A stretch of DNA of 64,000 nucleotides from Prostheceraeus crozeri. Its lineage: Eukaryota; Platyhelminthes; Polycladida; Euryleptidae. Positions 34,833-46,820 of this stretch are shown piece after piece (positions within the stretch are counted from its first letter, which is position 1; each line of letters opens with the position of its first letter). Location: contig CAJQUW010005245.1 in assembly GCA_907163375.1 (NCBI GenBank), forward strand, positions 372,001 to 436,000. The letters are read 5' to 3'. Made by a program: the position numbers and the translations under genes. The notes under the pieces were generated by a model. It was not told where the DNA came from and searched no databases. It saw nothing but the letters and a program-made list of their open reading frames with translations.

Positions 34833-35525
34833 TCAGAAGCAGACCCAATAGTTTAAGTTGAAGACTCGACCTTTTCCAAGAAATCCAATAATTTCCCATG
34901 GCATATTGTAATGTCTAGTTGCTAAATCTTCATGCCATGAGCTATCATTCATCGCAGCCTTAGCATTACGAACAATAATACCATCATTTCCAAAGGACTT
35001 TACAAGTTCAATAACGCGTGGCAAATGCTCCGCATAATGCTTTCCTGTTTTCAACCAGCTGACCCATCGAGTAACAACCACCTGTGGTGTTTTGCGATGT
35101 GGTGAAATAGATTTCATCTTTTTTTCTTGTTTTATTCTTGATAACAGCAGCTTTGACACAGCTGATCAACGGAATGAAAATGCGACTTGATTTTAAGAGC
35201 AGTTGTGCAAAAGATGTGCAACACTATTTGCATGAAGTAAATTGGGATAAAGTAGTTTTAATGTATTTCCTGCAGCGATCATGTATGGCGCGGCGTCAGA
35301 TAATAAAATACAAAGCATTTCCCGCGGAACTGAAGCTCGATGAATTACATTGTACACAGTATGGATAACTATTTGAGCATTTATAGAGGAATCCATTGCT
35401 TTGCATTTCACAAGGTATGTTTTCTCAGGTTCATCAGGTTCGCCAATCAACACGTTTGCGGAATTTCTGCCTTAAATTTCACTCTCATCGATAACTAAAA
35501 AGATTTCATTGTTCGACGCCAACGA
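34833..35525 (-). pseudogene. hAT-type transposase remnant
   Basis: Minus-strand pieces read IFLVIDESEI (about 35500), a stop, VLIGEPDEPEKTYLVKC (about 35440), LCILLSDAAPYMIAAGNTLK (35310-35250) and VAHLLHNC (about 35200). After frameshifts they continue TPQVVVTRWVSWLKTGKHYA and RNAKAAMNDSSW. The order D-E-S, LSDAAxYM, AHxLxNC, TRWxSWL is that of the RNase H-like core and insertion domain of hAT-derived proteins (DUF659-type). At least one stop and two frameshifts inactivate it. The N-terminal zinc finger is lost at a junction with a LINE fragment near 35530. Confidence 0.7.
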
Positions 35526-35529
35526 CATT

Positions 35530-35870
35530 CCTGCCCGTCCTGTCAGGTATCGAACCCCCAGATATCCGTCGAGAGATACGTGCTGCAAAGCTGGTGTCTA
35601 CAGCACAGGCAACCCCTGATCACATCCTCTATCAAAGTGTGTCCGCCGCTACTTCCATCGGCCGACAGAGACTGAAGTCGCGTCATTCCTTCTCCAGCCA
35701 TGCCTCACGCTTGTCCATGGTGTCCTTCGATCCCGCCCACGTGTGGAACGATCGTGTCCTCAATGGTCCGCCTCTCCTCCGATCTGCATGTCCAGACCCC
35801 CTTCCGCGTCTACCATCCGGCCAACCCCGGTTCGTAGCCCGGATGATGATGCTCGCCAGTGGCTAGTGAC
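35530..35870 (+). pseudogene. LINE C-terminal fragment in GC-rich context
   Basis: An open frame from about 35534 to 35866 contains LPVLSGIEPPDIRREIRAA, followed by a SRHSFSSHASRLS segment and WNDRVLNGPPLL. The phrase IxPPDIRRExA is found in the C-terminal domain of RT proteins of the same kind as the fragment at 37.75-38.55 kb. GC content is far above the neighbourhood. It abuts the hAT transposase remnant. Confidence 0.65.
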
Positions 35871-36114
35871 TCTTCCCCTTGAACTCTAATCCTATTTCCC
35901 TCATAATTGTCTGATTTGTGATTTTTTAGTACTAAAGGTTGTAATGATTGTTCAATATACGCTTATATATATTGCTAAGAAATTCATATATTCGTTCGAT
36001 CTACTTCTTGTGAAGCTAAATTATCAACCTTTCTGAGGCAACTTCATTCCGAGGGTAGAGGTTTTCCAATCGAATCAAATGAGTCGATCAAATGCTGATT
36101 TCTCAATTTCACCA

Positions 36115-36805
36115 GCGGAATGTCAGCCGATAAGAATGCTTGGTACTTATGGGTTATCTCCCCCCTCCAGTTTTTCAAATTTGCCTAAAATCTGCAAAAA
36201 TGAATCAATCGCCACCAAACTTCAGGTACACGTGCTTAGGTATATTTTTTACCCGCATGCGAAAAATTTTGTAGATCGGGCAAGTGCTTTTTGCATTAAG
36301 GACGATAACGTGAAGTGCAGCAATGTCAACAGCCAGATCTGACTTCGTTTGTTCGACGCGTTATTCTTTCTCGTGCGTGCATTGTTCTCTCTCCCTCTTT
36401 GTCTCATCCACCGCTATTTGAAATCTTCCCACGACTACTTCCTTGCAACACCTTTTTCAAGTTAAAAATGTTAGTGTAAGAGATGTGGTCTGGTCATCAT
36501 CACTTCAAGAGTTGTCGAGAAATGACTTTGTTGACCTCAAGTGCTTTCTACTCAGGCGATGAGGTCACAAGACGTCAGATGAAGCGGCACACATCGCTGC
36601 ACTTCAAGTTATCACTCCTATGCAAAAAGTGCTTGTCTAATTTGAACAAATTTTGGTATGTGGGTAGAGTATATTCTCACTTATGTGTGCTCAAAAGTTT
36701 TGCAACGATTGATTCATTTCTACGGATGTCAGACAAATTTGAAAACGTGGGAGAGATAACCCATAAGCACCGAATGCTTTCACTAAACTATCAGCGAAGG
36801 AGTCT
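36115..36805. repeat. Internal inverted repeat of the hAT element
   Basis: Arms at about 36115-36345 and 36575-36805 are imperfect reverse complements. Matching blocks include TTATGGGTTATCTC with GAGATAACCCATAA, TGCAAAAAGTGCTTG with CAAGTGCTTTTTGCA, and GCTGCACTTCAAGTTATC with GATAACGTGAAGTGCAGC. The spacer is about 230 bp. Confidence 0.7.
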
Positions 36806-37743
36806 GACGTAGGTAAATTAAACTTCGCGTTAAATTTGCATTAGACGATGTCGATGGCGCTACTGTATTCATGAGTCGTCGTAACTCCATGTTGATCGAC
36901 GATCGCACGTTTCTCAAATCTAATTGTAGACTGGCATATTTTGCAAAAAGTTCATCAGCCGGAGTGCGTTGAAATTCACCAGGAGAATCGCGAATTATTG
37001 CTGATAGTTTTGAGGAATGGCTATTCTAGGCATCGTTAATATCAAAGTATCACTGTCAACTCGTACTTTGCAAATGCTATGCAGTTCCTATTCTGTTATT
37101 TGCAGCTGTGCTGAGCGAGAGCTTGCTACGCACTGATTGGTCTGTGGCACTCTTGGGAAGGATGTACAATAGGGCCTATACATACGAGCACTAGATGAAG
37201 TAGACAATGAGATGAATCACGATCAGAAATTGAATGCGAACCTGAGTGACCATGCATGGCATTATAAATAGCGCGCTATTGTCACCGTCTCTCTATGAGC
37301 TTGGCGATGATCCTCGCAATGATTTAACGTCTGTCTGCACTACTTTCTTGACAATTACTATTATGAAAGGAGAATTATTTGAGAAGTAAATGTCAATTTC
37401 CATGAAGAGTTTTCAAAACACATAGTATTACTTTATAAAACTTATATTGAATAATGTAACTTTATCGAACTTTATAGTACTTGGGTTGCCCTAGTTATCA
37501 CATTCGTTGACAGAGAAACCACTCACTTGCTGATTACAATCTAGTTTGGCGCTCCTCTGTTACTTTCCATTATATATAATTCGTTATACTTTGGAAGATG
37601 CTTAAGAGGCTGTATATTACTCTTTGGGTTTTGGAGTTGGCCCATATTGACAGCTTTAATTTGCTGCGTAACTTCACAGTATGTTGGGGTAATGTGGAAC
37701 TGCTGCAGACCAAATGATCAAATCCACCAAATTTCACGCTTCT

Positions 37744-38547
37744 CTATAAGAGGAGGTGTCCGCGAGCAAAACCATGACCTCTGTCTTCCATCTTCGCAAC
37801 TTTGCAGCAGAACGTGAATTGCGGGTTGTCCTGCCAAGTGGTCAGCTGCTTCCTTTTGAACGCAACCCCAAATACCTTGGAGTGACGTTGGACAGGAGCC
37901 AACTGCCTCAACCTGAAGCAGAAGATCAACTCGAGAGTCGCCTCGCTCGAACAAACTGCGGTGCTCGGTTCTCAACGTTCCGCATCTCTGTGCTTGCCTT
38001 GGCGTACTCTATCGCGGAATACTGCGTCCCCGTATGGTGCCGCAGTTCCCACGCGGCACAGGTCGACGTTCCACTTAACCACTCCATGCGACTCATCTCC
38101 GGTTGCCTGTGGAGCACACCCCTGGACGTGCTCCGCCACATCACAGGCATTCAGGCTCCACGAGCCCGCCGTGACGAGGCCTGCCTGCGCCTACGCAGAA
38201 CGGCAGCTTCCGTCAGCTATCCACTGCAGCAAGTCCTGTACACCGCTCCAGTCCCGATAGGCTACGATCAAGACGACCGCTCAGACCGCACACAGTGGGT
38301 CTCGTGGCGTTGGATCCACCACCAGTTCCGGAAGTTCTACAGCCCGTCCTGCGAGCCTGGAGTCCACACCCTTCTGGCCATCAGAACACGCGCCGCGCGT
38401 GGTTTCAACTCAACCGCCCGCGATCCGGAGTTGGTCGGTTTGCTGCCCTCATGAGCGCCTGGGGCTTAGTGGCATCCAACCGATGTTGCTGCGGCCTTCC
38501 TAAAACTGCTCAACACGTGTTGAACTGCGACGTTGTGGGCCTCACCT
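37744..38547 (+). pseudogene. LINE RT C-terminal half, interrupted by a hAT-like element
   Basis: From 37744 the frame gives TSVFHLRNFAAERELRVVL, LPFERNPKYLGVTLDRS, ALAYSIAEYCVPVWCRSSHA and NHSMRLISGCLWSTPLDVL. After a frameshift near 38390 it continues RAWFQLNRPRSGVGRFAAL and a Cys/His motif CCCGLPKTAQHVLNC. The text breaks at codon VGL (38540s), where an element with CAGTGGTCGGGCC ends begins, and resumes at 40985. The RT catalytic core is missing (5' truncation). The sequence is GC-rich and well preserved, suggesting a comparatively recent insertion. Confidence 0.85.
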
Positions 38548-40976
38548 CAGTGGTCGGGCCAGAGATTTTTCCATTTTTTTCGCAGCTCTATAAAATTTTC
38601 GCAAGTCTACTGATGCTAGCATTATACTCGCATTTCATAATCATGAAGAGTCAACGCTGCTCTTATCAAAACTTGACCAAGAACGTCCACTATCTTTCGG
38701 GAGAAACTGATAGTTCAATATGTCGTATGCAATTTCTGCAAATGTTGACATAGCTACAACGCAGTGATTGAAATGGCAATCAAGTGGCTGCTTGTAATAA
38801 GCAAGATTTTTCGAAAATAATTACGTTTCGTAATCGATGACTCTCAGACAGGATTTTTCGCAAAGATCTGATTACATGAACTCGTTACTACCACCATCCA
38901 TTGTTTCTTAGGGGCCATTTTGTTAATACTAAAGCATGAAAATTATAAAGCTGGTATTTGTTACCGAATCCATCTTATCAACTAGTACATACATGTGCAT
39001 GTAGCAAATATAGTCAAAAGTCACTAATCGTGCAACCAAATCATCAACAAAAACTTTTTAGCAAAAATTCTTGTTACTAATCTAAGACAGGATCCGTTCC
39101 AGTTGATAACAGACGCTGACCAGAAGGTCACAGCAGAAGGAAATAAACCAATTCATTCAGCAATAGGCAGAAAGTAGAAGTTATCATCAAAAGAAAACAA
39201 GAGATAATTACGAATCGTAAGAGAAATAACGGAATAACGGATGATGGAGAGATTCAGCGGTGTGGAAATATTATTGACTTGTAAAGATGCAACAATCCTG
39301 TACATAAAACCTTCAGCACGATGTCTCTGAGGATGATCTTCTCTTTCCTTTGACTCCTCTTGCTCCTCACGCACCTGTCTTACATGGTTTTCCGCTAATA
39401 TTGAACTTACATTTCCCATTAATTCCCTGCGTCTCGTAATGCATCGAGTTTGAGGGCACAGGTCCACCCGAAATTTCCCGGCACGTGGCGGAACTGAAGT
39501 CGGTCAGTAGCTACTGCACGAGCATCCAATTTTAACATCTGTCAAAAAAATAGAAGGAATACTTGGTTGCCGAATTAATCTTGTGATCACATTATTTCTG
39601 CACCAGGCGAAGGTCTTAGGCCGAAAAAATGTGTGCCAATGAATCAAATTCGAGCCTAACAAAATGTGTTTTCCTGCAATATCAACTCCGGCTCGATAGC
39701 TCTACATCATATTAGTGGCTTCCATTCCCTTGTGTGTTTCTCCGATGCGATGCCTCTATCTTTTATCTCATAGTGGTCTGAAGCATCGAATTAATTTCAC
39801 AAAGTTATACTCCTATTTTGCTATAACTGGTTCAACGTTTTCTGATAATCATCTGTCTGATTCTTTCCTCCTTCTCCTCTTGTTCTCTCAAACAAGCCTT
39901 AGAATGCTGCTTGGGCAACGACACTTTTTTACGAAGACTATCTGTGATTGGCAACGTGTGGCAGAACTGATTGTTGGCAGTTAGGTCAACGCTAACACAC
40001 TATGTTGATCCAAAGCAGATGCCTTGAGATTCGAACATTTTATTTTTATGGAATTTGCATCATTTAAGAGAAAATTCCATGGCAGTCTATTTTCAAGTGC
40101 CAGCTATGACATTTTCTACGATGGCCTACGAGATGAGGCCTACGATGGACTCAATTTTTCGCAGCATCCACTTCTTTAGAATGCGTTTCCAAATTTTCAT
40201 GATGAGAGCTACGAACCGTTTGTAAGATCAGAGTGCATTCATTTCACATATCACTCATCGCTTGATTTGATCTTTTCGGGTGATCTTCAAAACCAACAGC
40301 TGCTCAAGCATATTTTGGACAACTTAATGGAACTGTAGCTGCCCTGAATGCACAAGTCTAAATACATCCATCAGGTCCGTTGCAACGTTAGTTGAATATC
40401 AAAAATATGAGTAAATCCTACGGAACGTGGGGATGTCGAGCGTTTCAAATGACTCCAGTTGTGTTCAGAATTTCAGGTATCGAGCGACTGTGCAAAATGA
40501 ATTTCAATGCATATATCCGACAACAATACTCACATTAATTTGAATTGTACTTGTTTCGTCTATGCATTAATTGAAAAAGAATTTGAAATGAAGTCGGTTA
40601 TTATCCTTTAACAGAAGTACCGGCAACTTCTTAAACATAGCTTTGAAAGTTTCATACTCGGTTACAACATCCGCAGAAACTCAGTAGATGCTAAGAACTA
40701 TGGTGCAATCCTTCTATTTTGCTGAACCTGTTACAAGATGTAGGACGCTGAGATTAATATAAAGCATTAATTAAATGGTCATAAAATGAATAATATGCTA
40801 ATTAGTTGTCATCAGTTTGTCTTTTCCATACTGTAGACCAGTATCTATTCTATCGTTCATTTAAATGTATGAATTCTAAGATAACAATTTTTCGCAGGAC
40901 AAACTCCTTTTTTTCGCAGCGAGTTCATTTTTTGAATATTTTCGCAGATTAATTTTCGCGGCTGGCCCGACCACTG
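38548..40976. mobile_element. hAT-like element inserted in a LINE coding region
   Basis: The left end starts CAGTGGTCGGGCCAG, and the reverse complement of the right end starts CAGTGGTCGGGCCAGCC. Flanks are CCTCACCT (38540-38547) and TCCAACCT (40977-40984), a diverged 8-bp duplication (5 of 8). Removing the element plus one flank restores the LINE frame (VGL then TCPVTDP). The 2.4-kb interior has no convincing transposase; repeated TTTTCGCAG motifs sit near both ends. Confidence 0.7.
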
Positions 40977-40984
40977 TCCAACCT

Positions 40985-41080
40985 GTCCAGTGACTGATCC
41001 TGACGATCCTCAGCTTCTCCCGTACTTGCTTCACGCATGTCATACGATGTATTAATAAAAAACATTTCAATGTCCCCAAT
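40985..41080 (+). pseudogene. LINE C-terminus, continuation
   Basis: In frame with 38540, PVTDPDDPQLLPYLLHACH leads to a TAA at about 41052-41054, followed by AATAAAAAAC. This is the 3' end of the LINE starting at 37744. Confidence 0.7.
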
Positions 41081-44000
41081 ATGCAGACCATGAATATAGT
41101 AAAATGAAACTCAAGACAATATATTAACATTCTGCCCAGAAATAAAAAAGAGAGGATAAGCAAGCATCAAGACTTGAGGTTGGCAATCAAGAAAAATAGG
41201 TAGTTTGTTAGTTGGAGTCTTATTGTTGAACGTAACGCACACCTAGTGAAACCTAGAAAGAATTCTCGGCAATCACAACATATTCAGCACGACAGAGATG
41301 ATACGGCACTAATCGCTAAGGCCACACACTGCGCAAGACACTTAAACTTCCTGAATTCTGTTGTAAAACAACATCAAAACGACAATGCATCTCTGTTAGA
41401 GCACAGTTTTGCAGTTGGTAGAAACATCACAAAACTTGTATAGATTAAAATATTGAAGAAGCTAACGCTGCATCATCAAATTGAATTATCGGCTAACTAT
41501 AAGCGATTACAGCAATTGCTTAATTACAGCTAGCTGTTAGTGTGTGTATTTTTTCCAACTATAGTGACCGCTGTTTAAGAATTAATCATTACATTAAAAT
41601 ATTCACAGCGTGTTCTGTTCAGGCAATGTAGATATTATGTATCTGGAATTCTATTCTCCAATATTCTATCTCATTTATCAAAATACTCTGTCAAGCGAAG
41701 TTAGTCCTATCAGAAAGTATCCTATTCGAAAACGTTTGAACCACCCAATATTAATAAGAGCTTTCAACTTTGAGAACATCCATGCACATTGCATATTATT
41801 GACGCTTTCAACACGTATACCGGCATCGGTACCGGTTCAAGCCCAGAAGTGCCTATGGTGAAGTAACTTATGACATAGGCAAAATACTCAATCGGCATAC
41901 AAACAATTGATCATTAAAGAGAAAGGACCTGGAATTCACAGCATCCAGAAACTATACATACTCCTCAAATATCTCTTCTTCCAAGATGAATTTAATGCTT
42001 GGACCAAAAGATGAAATGCATGCATGAGCAACATTCTGAATGTGTTTAATGTTAGACCGCAGTGAGTATCACGTTATCTTATTCGGGCTGTCAAGAGTAA
42101 TGCTTTGACAGAAATATGAGGAGAAAGTGACATATCGAATGATAAACGAGACCTACGTATTACTTTATTAAAACGAAATATCGGGAAAATAATTTCTAGT
42201 GGTCATTGATTACTTATTGAAGAAATGTGTTGCCACTTATGATTTCAGCACCAGTAATATTAAATACAAGACGATTATTTTCCTGTTTATGTTAATTAGA
42301 ATTTCCGTAGTGGTGTTTCTGTCATTCGTTCACCTAACAGTGTCATAAAATGTTGCCATAGGCATCTGCATGACACGCATGCATGGGAAAGTGTAATGCA
42401 ATGGTAATAGAAAAATTTAACGAAGCCCTTTACATTTCTCAAATGATTTAAACAGTTGCGCTTGCTAGAGAAACAAGCCTATTTTTAGATTTTAAGCCAA
42501 TCAATCACTTGCGCACATTTTTTGTAAAATATCTACGGCAGTAAAATTCATTAAGGTGGCAACCGTACTATCTTGTGCTCTCAACTGCTCTCACCCTCGA
42601 TTTCAACGCAACGGAAACGGCAAAAATTCTCTTTTCTTTTGTCTTCATTTTGTATCCGACTGGCTCGACAAAATGATGCATGAAAAATTGATGAAATCTT
42701 TATGAAATATGATATTATTGTCTTTAATATTATGCTGAGAGAAAAGTCGCACCATTTTAAAAGAGCATTCTTTCTTAAAAAATATTGTCTTACAAATTAT
42801 ACACACAATCTGCATGAGCAGTAATTTCAATATGTCAATTTTTCGGCTACATACTTTTGTTAACCCATTAAATTTGACTTTTTGGATCAACTTTCTGCTG
42901 CCCTTCTTTGAATCGATCTTTAATAGCTAGATTCAATTAATTAAATGTACAATAAGCATTACCGTGCCAATATGGATTTAAAAAATACGGGATATCATCA
43001 TCATAGACTTTCAAAGAACAGTTTTGATTTGAACATTTGTTGCATCCCTTTTAAAATGAGATGATACAATTGTCGATCATTGATTGTTAAACATAAATTC
43101 TTAGCTTACACAAGGATTTGCTTCTTTCTCCTAGAATATTGATCATCATCTGTTTTATGTAACATAAGTTTTTTGCTCATTCTATCCGACATTAATGAAT
43201 ACAGCCATCTCTAAATCAAGCAGTATCAAAAAGGGAGAAATGGAAGTTGATGGAAGATCTCTTCCACTTGTATCAAATCAACAGATAATCGGATTCCACC
43301 TCTATGTGCTATGTTATTCTATCCAAATCTAGACAGATTGGCCGATTAAATTCATATCAAGTTATCATTGATGATTGGCGATGTTTAGTTTCATCTTGCC
43401 GAAATAATGCATTTATTACAGATCATGACAACCACATTCTGCCAACGAACTTTTACGAATTGCGTCACCAACGGATGGGAATTCGACAAGTTAAAGGTTG
43501 CAAGATGACATAATCATAGCCATAAAAATAGTATTGATGAGATTTGGAGTATCATCAAATGAGGCGACAACAGAGAAAGATAATAAGAGTGAAGGAGTGT
43601 GTTCAATCCAACATTTTCCGTTTTCTCTGGCAAATTTAGGTATGCACATGTAAAAATGAGTCAATGAAAACGGGAAAAAGTTGGATAGAACAAACATTTT
43701 CAAGTATCCTTGCATAAGAAAACGCAGATTAGTATCTCTAAGCATACTTGAACATGGCCAATAAACCAAGTTTTAAATTGTACAAAAATGAAGTAAATAG
43801 AATAAATGAACCTGCTTCGATGTGCATGCAAACAAGCAGAATTTATTGATATTACGCACGGGCGCACTAACTCAGACGACATGCCAGAAGTGGAATTTTC
43901 TGTTGGAATTTCATCGAATCTAATTACATTAATTACTAAAAATTGACTATATTTTACACACTTACTATTATTCTTTACACATACATTTTATACTCATAAG

Positions 44001-44700
44001 TTTCAAATGTGGGTCAATACAAGTAATTTTGTTGATGAATAAGCTAGGAAATTCCATTGTGTCAGTGACAGTTGCGCAGTGGCAGTGAAATTAAAAGTGT
44101 CCACTTTACCTTGACAGGTGTCCACTTTGGCCGAGTTGAAAAATTTGTAAAAGACAGGAGCAGAGCACCTCAAAGTGTCCACTTTAGCCGAGTTTACCCT
44201 ATTTAATTGGCTGATTATTTGAGTGTTTGAATTTTTGTATCATGTGTTTTACTGTGCATCACTGCATGACTTGTCTACTGGCCGAATTTCATTCATAAAT
44301 AAATACGCTTTCTATAACATTCTATTCTAATGAATACCCGCCGAGATTTCACAAAAAAATGCTAATTGCGCATCACAAAAAAAAATAAAGATTTAAGATT
44401 CAGTAATTTGAGAACTTCAGTGACTGCGATGAAACAATAAACACAACAAAAAATGGATAACATGAATTTCATGCACAAAATATCCAGCCGTAATCAAGGC
44501 GATTAAGCTAAGGACGTTAGAATGAAAGTACTATAAGGCTAATCACTGAAATGAAGGAGATCCTAATTAATGTACGGAAGAAAAAACATTTTGCTTATGC
44601 GTGTGGAACGCATACTTCATGATTAATATTATTTTTCAGTCAAAAAGGATTTTTTTCCAGGCTGAAAAATAAACATTTATTCTGATGCAACAAATCAACT
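41081..44700. other. Intronic sequence, 41.1-44.7 kb
   Basis: No gene recognised. The only structured feature is a thrice-repeated GTGTCCACTTT motif at 44097-44194. Confidence 0.4.
44097..44194 (+). repeat. Short irregular repeat, three copies
   Basis: GTGTCCACTTTACC (44097), GTGTCCACTTTGGCCGAGTT (44118-44137) and GTGTCCACTTTAGCCGAGTT (44175-44194). The last two are 19/20 identical. Confidence 0.75.
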
Positions 44701-44703
44701 TAC

Positions 44704-44788
44704 CTGTTTCTCTTTCATTCGTCGAAGAACTGGCATCATGAAGTCATCCACTTTCTTCTGAGACCATCCCAGCTTGTCCCTCGCAAAT
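44704..44788 (-). CDS. ERCC5: ERCC5/XPG penultimate exon
   Basis: This 85-bp exon encodes FARDKLGWSQKKVDDF then MMPVLRRMKEKQ, matching the XPG segment just before the PIP box (family pattern FGW..xKTDE..LPVL). Its 3' end is a perfect donor, CAG/GTAAGT (intron begins at 44703). Its 5' end follows ATTCAAC, an AC-type acceptor 15 nt or so after a U12 branch motif. The first base completes the codon GG/A split with exon 49411-49513. No GT-AG alternative fits the frame. The exon is separated from the terminal exon by about 30 kb of transposon-rich intron. Confidence 0.9.
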
Positions 44789-44811
44789 GTTGAATACACC
44801 ACATTAAGGAA
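44789..44811 (-). promoter_or_regulatory. ERCC5: U12 branch site and AC 3' splice site of ERCC5
   Basis: On the minus strand TTCCTTAAT (44811-44803) matches the U12 branch consensus TTCCTTRAY. It is followed about 15 nt later by the terminal AC (44790-44789). There is no polypyrimidine tract, as expected of minor-class introns. Confidence 0.88.
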
Positions 44812-45899
44812 TAATACGTTGAATACTCTATCAAACTTTTGAAGATCATCTCAAAATCTGAACATCAGCTGGATATCAGTTATTCTAAAGCCAGTTATTC
44901 TGGTATAAGCAGCAGGTCTATACAAGCTGTGTAGTTCGAGTCCTATCATGGCAATTTGATTTATCGTTTATTTCATTTCATTCATTACAAATTACCACAC
45001 AGTTTTACTCGCAATGTTAGCATGAGTATATATAACTAACTGAAAATAACGGAATGCTATTTGAAAAGCTCCGATAATGCCAGGAGGAATGACATTAATA
45101 TTATAAATCAATCTTCTAGAAAAAATTCTGAGATTGTGGTGGATCCATGTTTCAATCTGAAAATATATTATCTAATAAATATTTGCTTAATAATTCTAGT
45201 CATGATATCGACATTCCATTGTCTAGTCAAATGACATATTCCATCAGCTGTCAAATATACGACTAGAAAAAAAACACTGGTAAAATTCCTGAAAACTGCT
45301 TGATTAAATTTTCGGAATGTAATATTTATATGCGCATTCACAATGTGACTTTCGAAAGTAGTAAAACGCAATGCTAAATAACTGCAGAAGCTGTGTCCGA
45401 ACCTTTTTACATCGACTGTGTGAAGATTGTATGACTCAACAGAAATCAATAGGTAGTCAATCATATGGTCAATTTATCGAGAAAAAGAATTTGCTTGAAG
45501 TAATAATTCATCGTGTTGATAGGCAAGAAACGCAATAAAAGTGTTCGGCATTAAGCTGCACACGTACTTCATATACGATGAACAGAATATTGAGCCATCA
45601 ACTACGCTTATGGATCAGGGGTTCAGCTAGTCTTGAATATGCCATCACCGAGTGAATTCGGAATATATTGCCGATAGACGGAACAAAATTACCACTGGCT
45701 ACCTGAAACCAAATGAGGTATACTGGTTTTCATAATCAGCATCTGTTTGACACATGAAAAAATGAAGTTTCAACGAAATATAATGCATGAATGAAGAATA
45801 TGACCACTTGCATACCCGCATAGCCTGTTTAAATAAATATTAACTGCTAACAAATATCATTTACAAGTAGTTAACTCTTTTCATTCAGTAGTTCATTTC

Positions 45900-46820
45900 T
45901 TTCAGTTGATATTCGCATACTTCGTCTCAGACTTACAGTGTCAATCAAGATCAAGTACATTGATGGTGAAATACGCAGACGATATATTTCTAATGGGAAC
46001 AATACATAAAGACGCTATCTCTTCGAATGTACACAGTGGTTATAACGACATCATCAAATGGACAACAGACAACAAGTTAACTGTTAAAAAAGAAAAATGT
46101 CAGCAAATGTTCCTATCACTCAATAACTCGTTCGATGGATTGTCGTTTAAATTCCTGATATTCCAATTAGAACGGAAATGAGCATTTTGGGAGTGAAGTT
46201 TTGCTCTAACATGCAATGGAAGCCTCATATTCGTAATGTCTGCAAGAGGTCATCTTCACGACTATTTGCACTGCGACAAATGAAAGAATTCGTAACCAGG
46301 GAAGAGTTGATTGCAGTATACCAGAACTGCATACGGAGCCTTCTGGAGTATTGTGCACCTCTCTTTACTGAGCTAGACAGAGCATCAGAATGTCTCATAG
46401 AACAGATTCAAAGAAGATCCCATGCTATCGTGTGTCAATCAAAACACTGTGAATGTGCGAATTTCGTCCCACTTCATTACCGCCGTAAGGTGCTTGGTTT
46501 TCGACTTTTTGAGAAAATTTATGGTGATAGTGATCATCCTCTCCATCATCTCATTCCGCCCATGATGACCCACTCACGAAATTTCATGCTTCCGGTAATA
46601 CGATCAGCTCGCCGAGAAAAAACCTTTGTGATATCTATGTGTAAGCTTTTCAACAATGGCTTCACCATTTAAATTGACTATTTATGTTCGATATCACTTT
46701 ATTCGCTTCATTGTGGTTTGTTAAGTTTAATTACTTCAAATGACTTTTTGAATACTTTGTAACGCTCCACGATTTTCAGTATTGGGGTTCTATTTCAAAT
46801 AGACGAATATTATTATTATA
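45900..46820 (+). mobile_element. 5'-truncated CR1-like LINE, 3' end
   Basis: The frame opens in the RT at FAYFVSDLQCQSRSSTLMVK then YADDIFLMG (about 45960), continuing to IIKWTTDNKLTVKKEKCQ. After a one-base shift near 46180 it goes on MSILGVKFCSNMQWKPHI, IRSLLEYCAPLFTEL, FVPLHYRRKVLGFRLFEKIY and ends KLFNNGFTI at 46672. A 3' UTR of about 150 bp ends in an ATTATTATTATAATTT tail. YADD and the SLLEYCAPLF block identify the RT and C-terminal domain. It lies in the AT-AC intron, antisense to ERCC5. Confidence 0.88.

Larger units (their letters stand above)
34128..37493. mobile_element. hAT transposon with perfect 8-bp TSD and nested insertions
   Basis: The left end starts TAGGGCAACCCAAATA and the reverse complement of the right end starts TAGGGCAACCCAAGTA. 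Both are flanked by an identical GTTATCAC (34120-34127 and 37494-37501). Inside are a MITE (34196-34381), a decayed transposase on the minus strand (34833-35525), a LINE C-terminal fragment (35534-35866) and a large internal inverted repeat (36115-36805). TIR, 8-bp TSD and transposase together support a hAT element. Its insertion postdates the local sequence, and the MITE and LINE pieces came later still or were captured. Confidence 0.85.
14645..44703 (-). other. ERCC5: ERCC5 intron, about 30 kb, GT-AG, transposon-filled
   Basis: It is bounded by GTAAGT at 44703 and TTCTAG at 14645, with phase-0 exons on both sides. Everything listed between these coordinates (LINEs, hAT elements, SINEs) lies in this intron. 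Alternative small exons inside it cannot be excluded, but none is needed for the family alignment. Confidence 0.8.

Noticed and set aside
39150..39990. Possible diverged duplication (39.3 versus 39.85 kb) inside the hAT-like element
   Set aside because: The similarity consists mainly of pyrimidine-rich stretches and is too weak to claim by eye.
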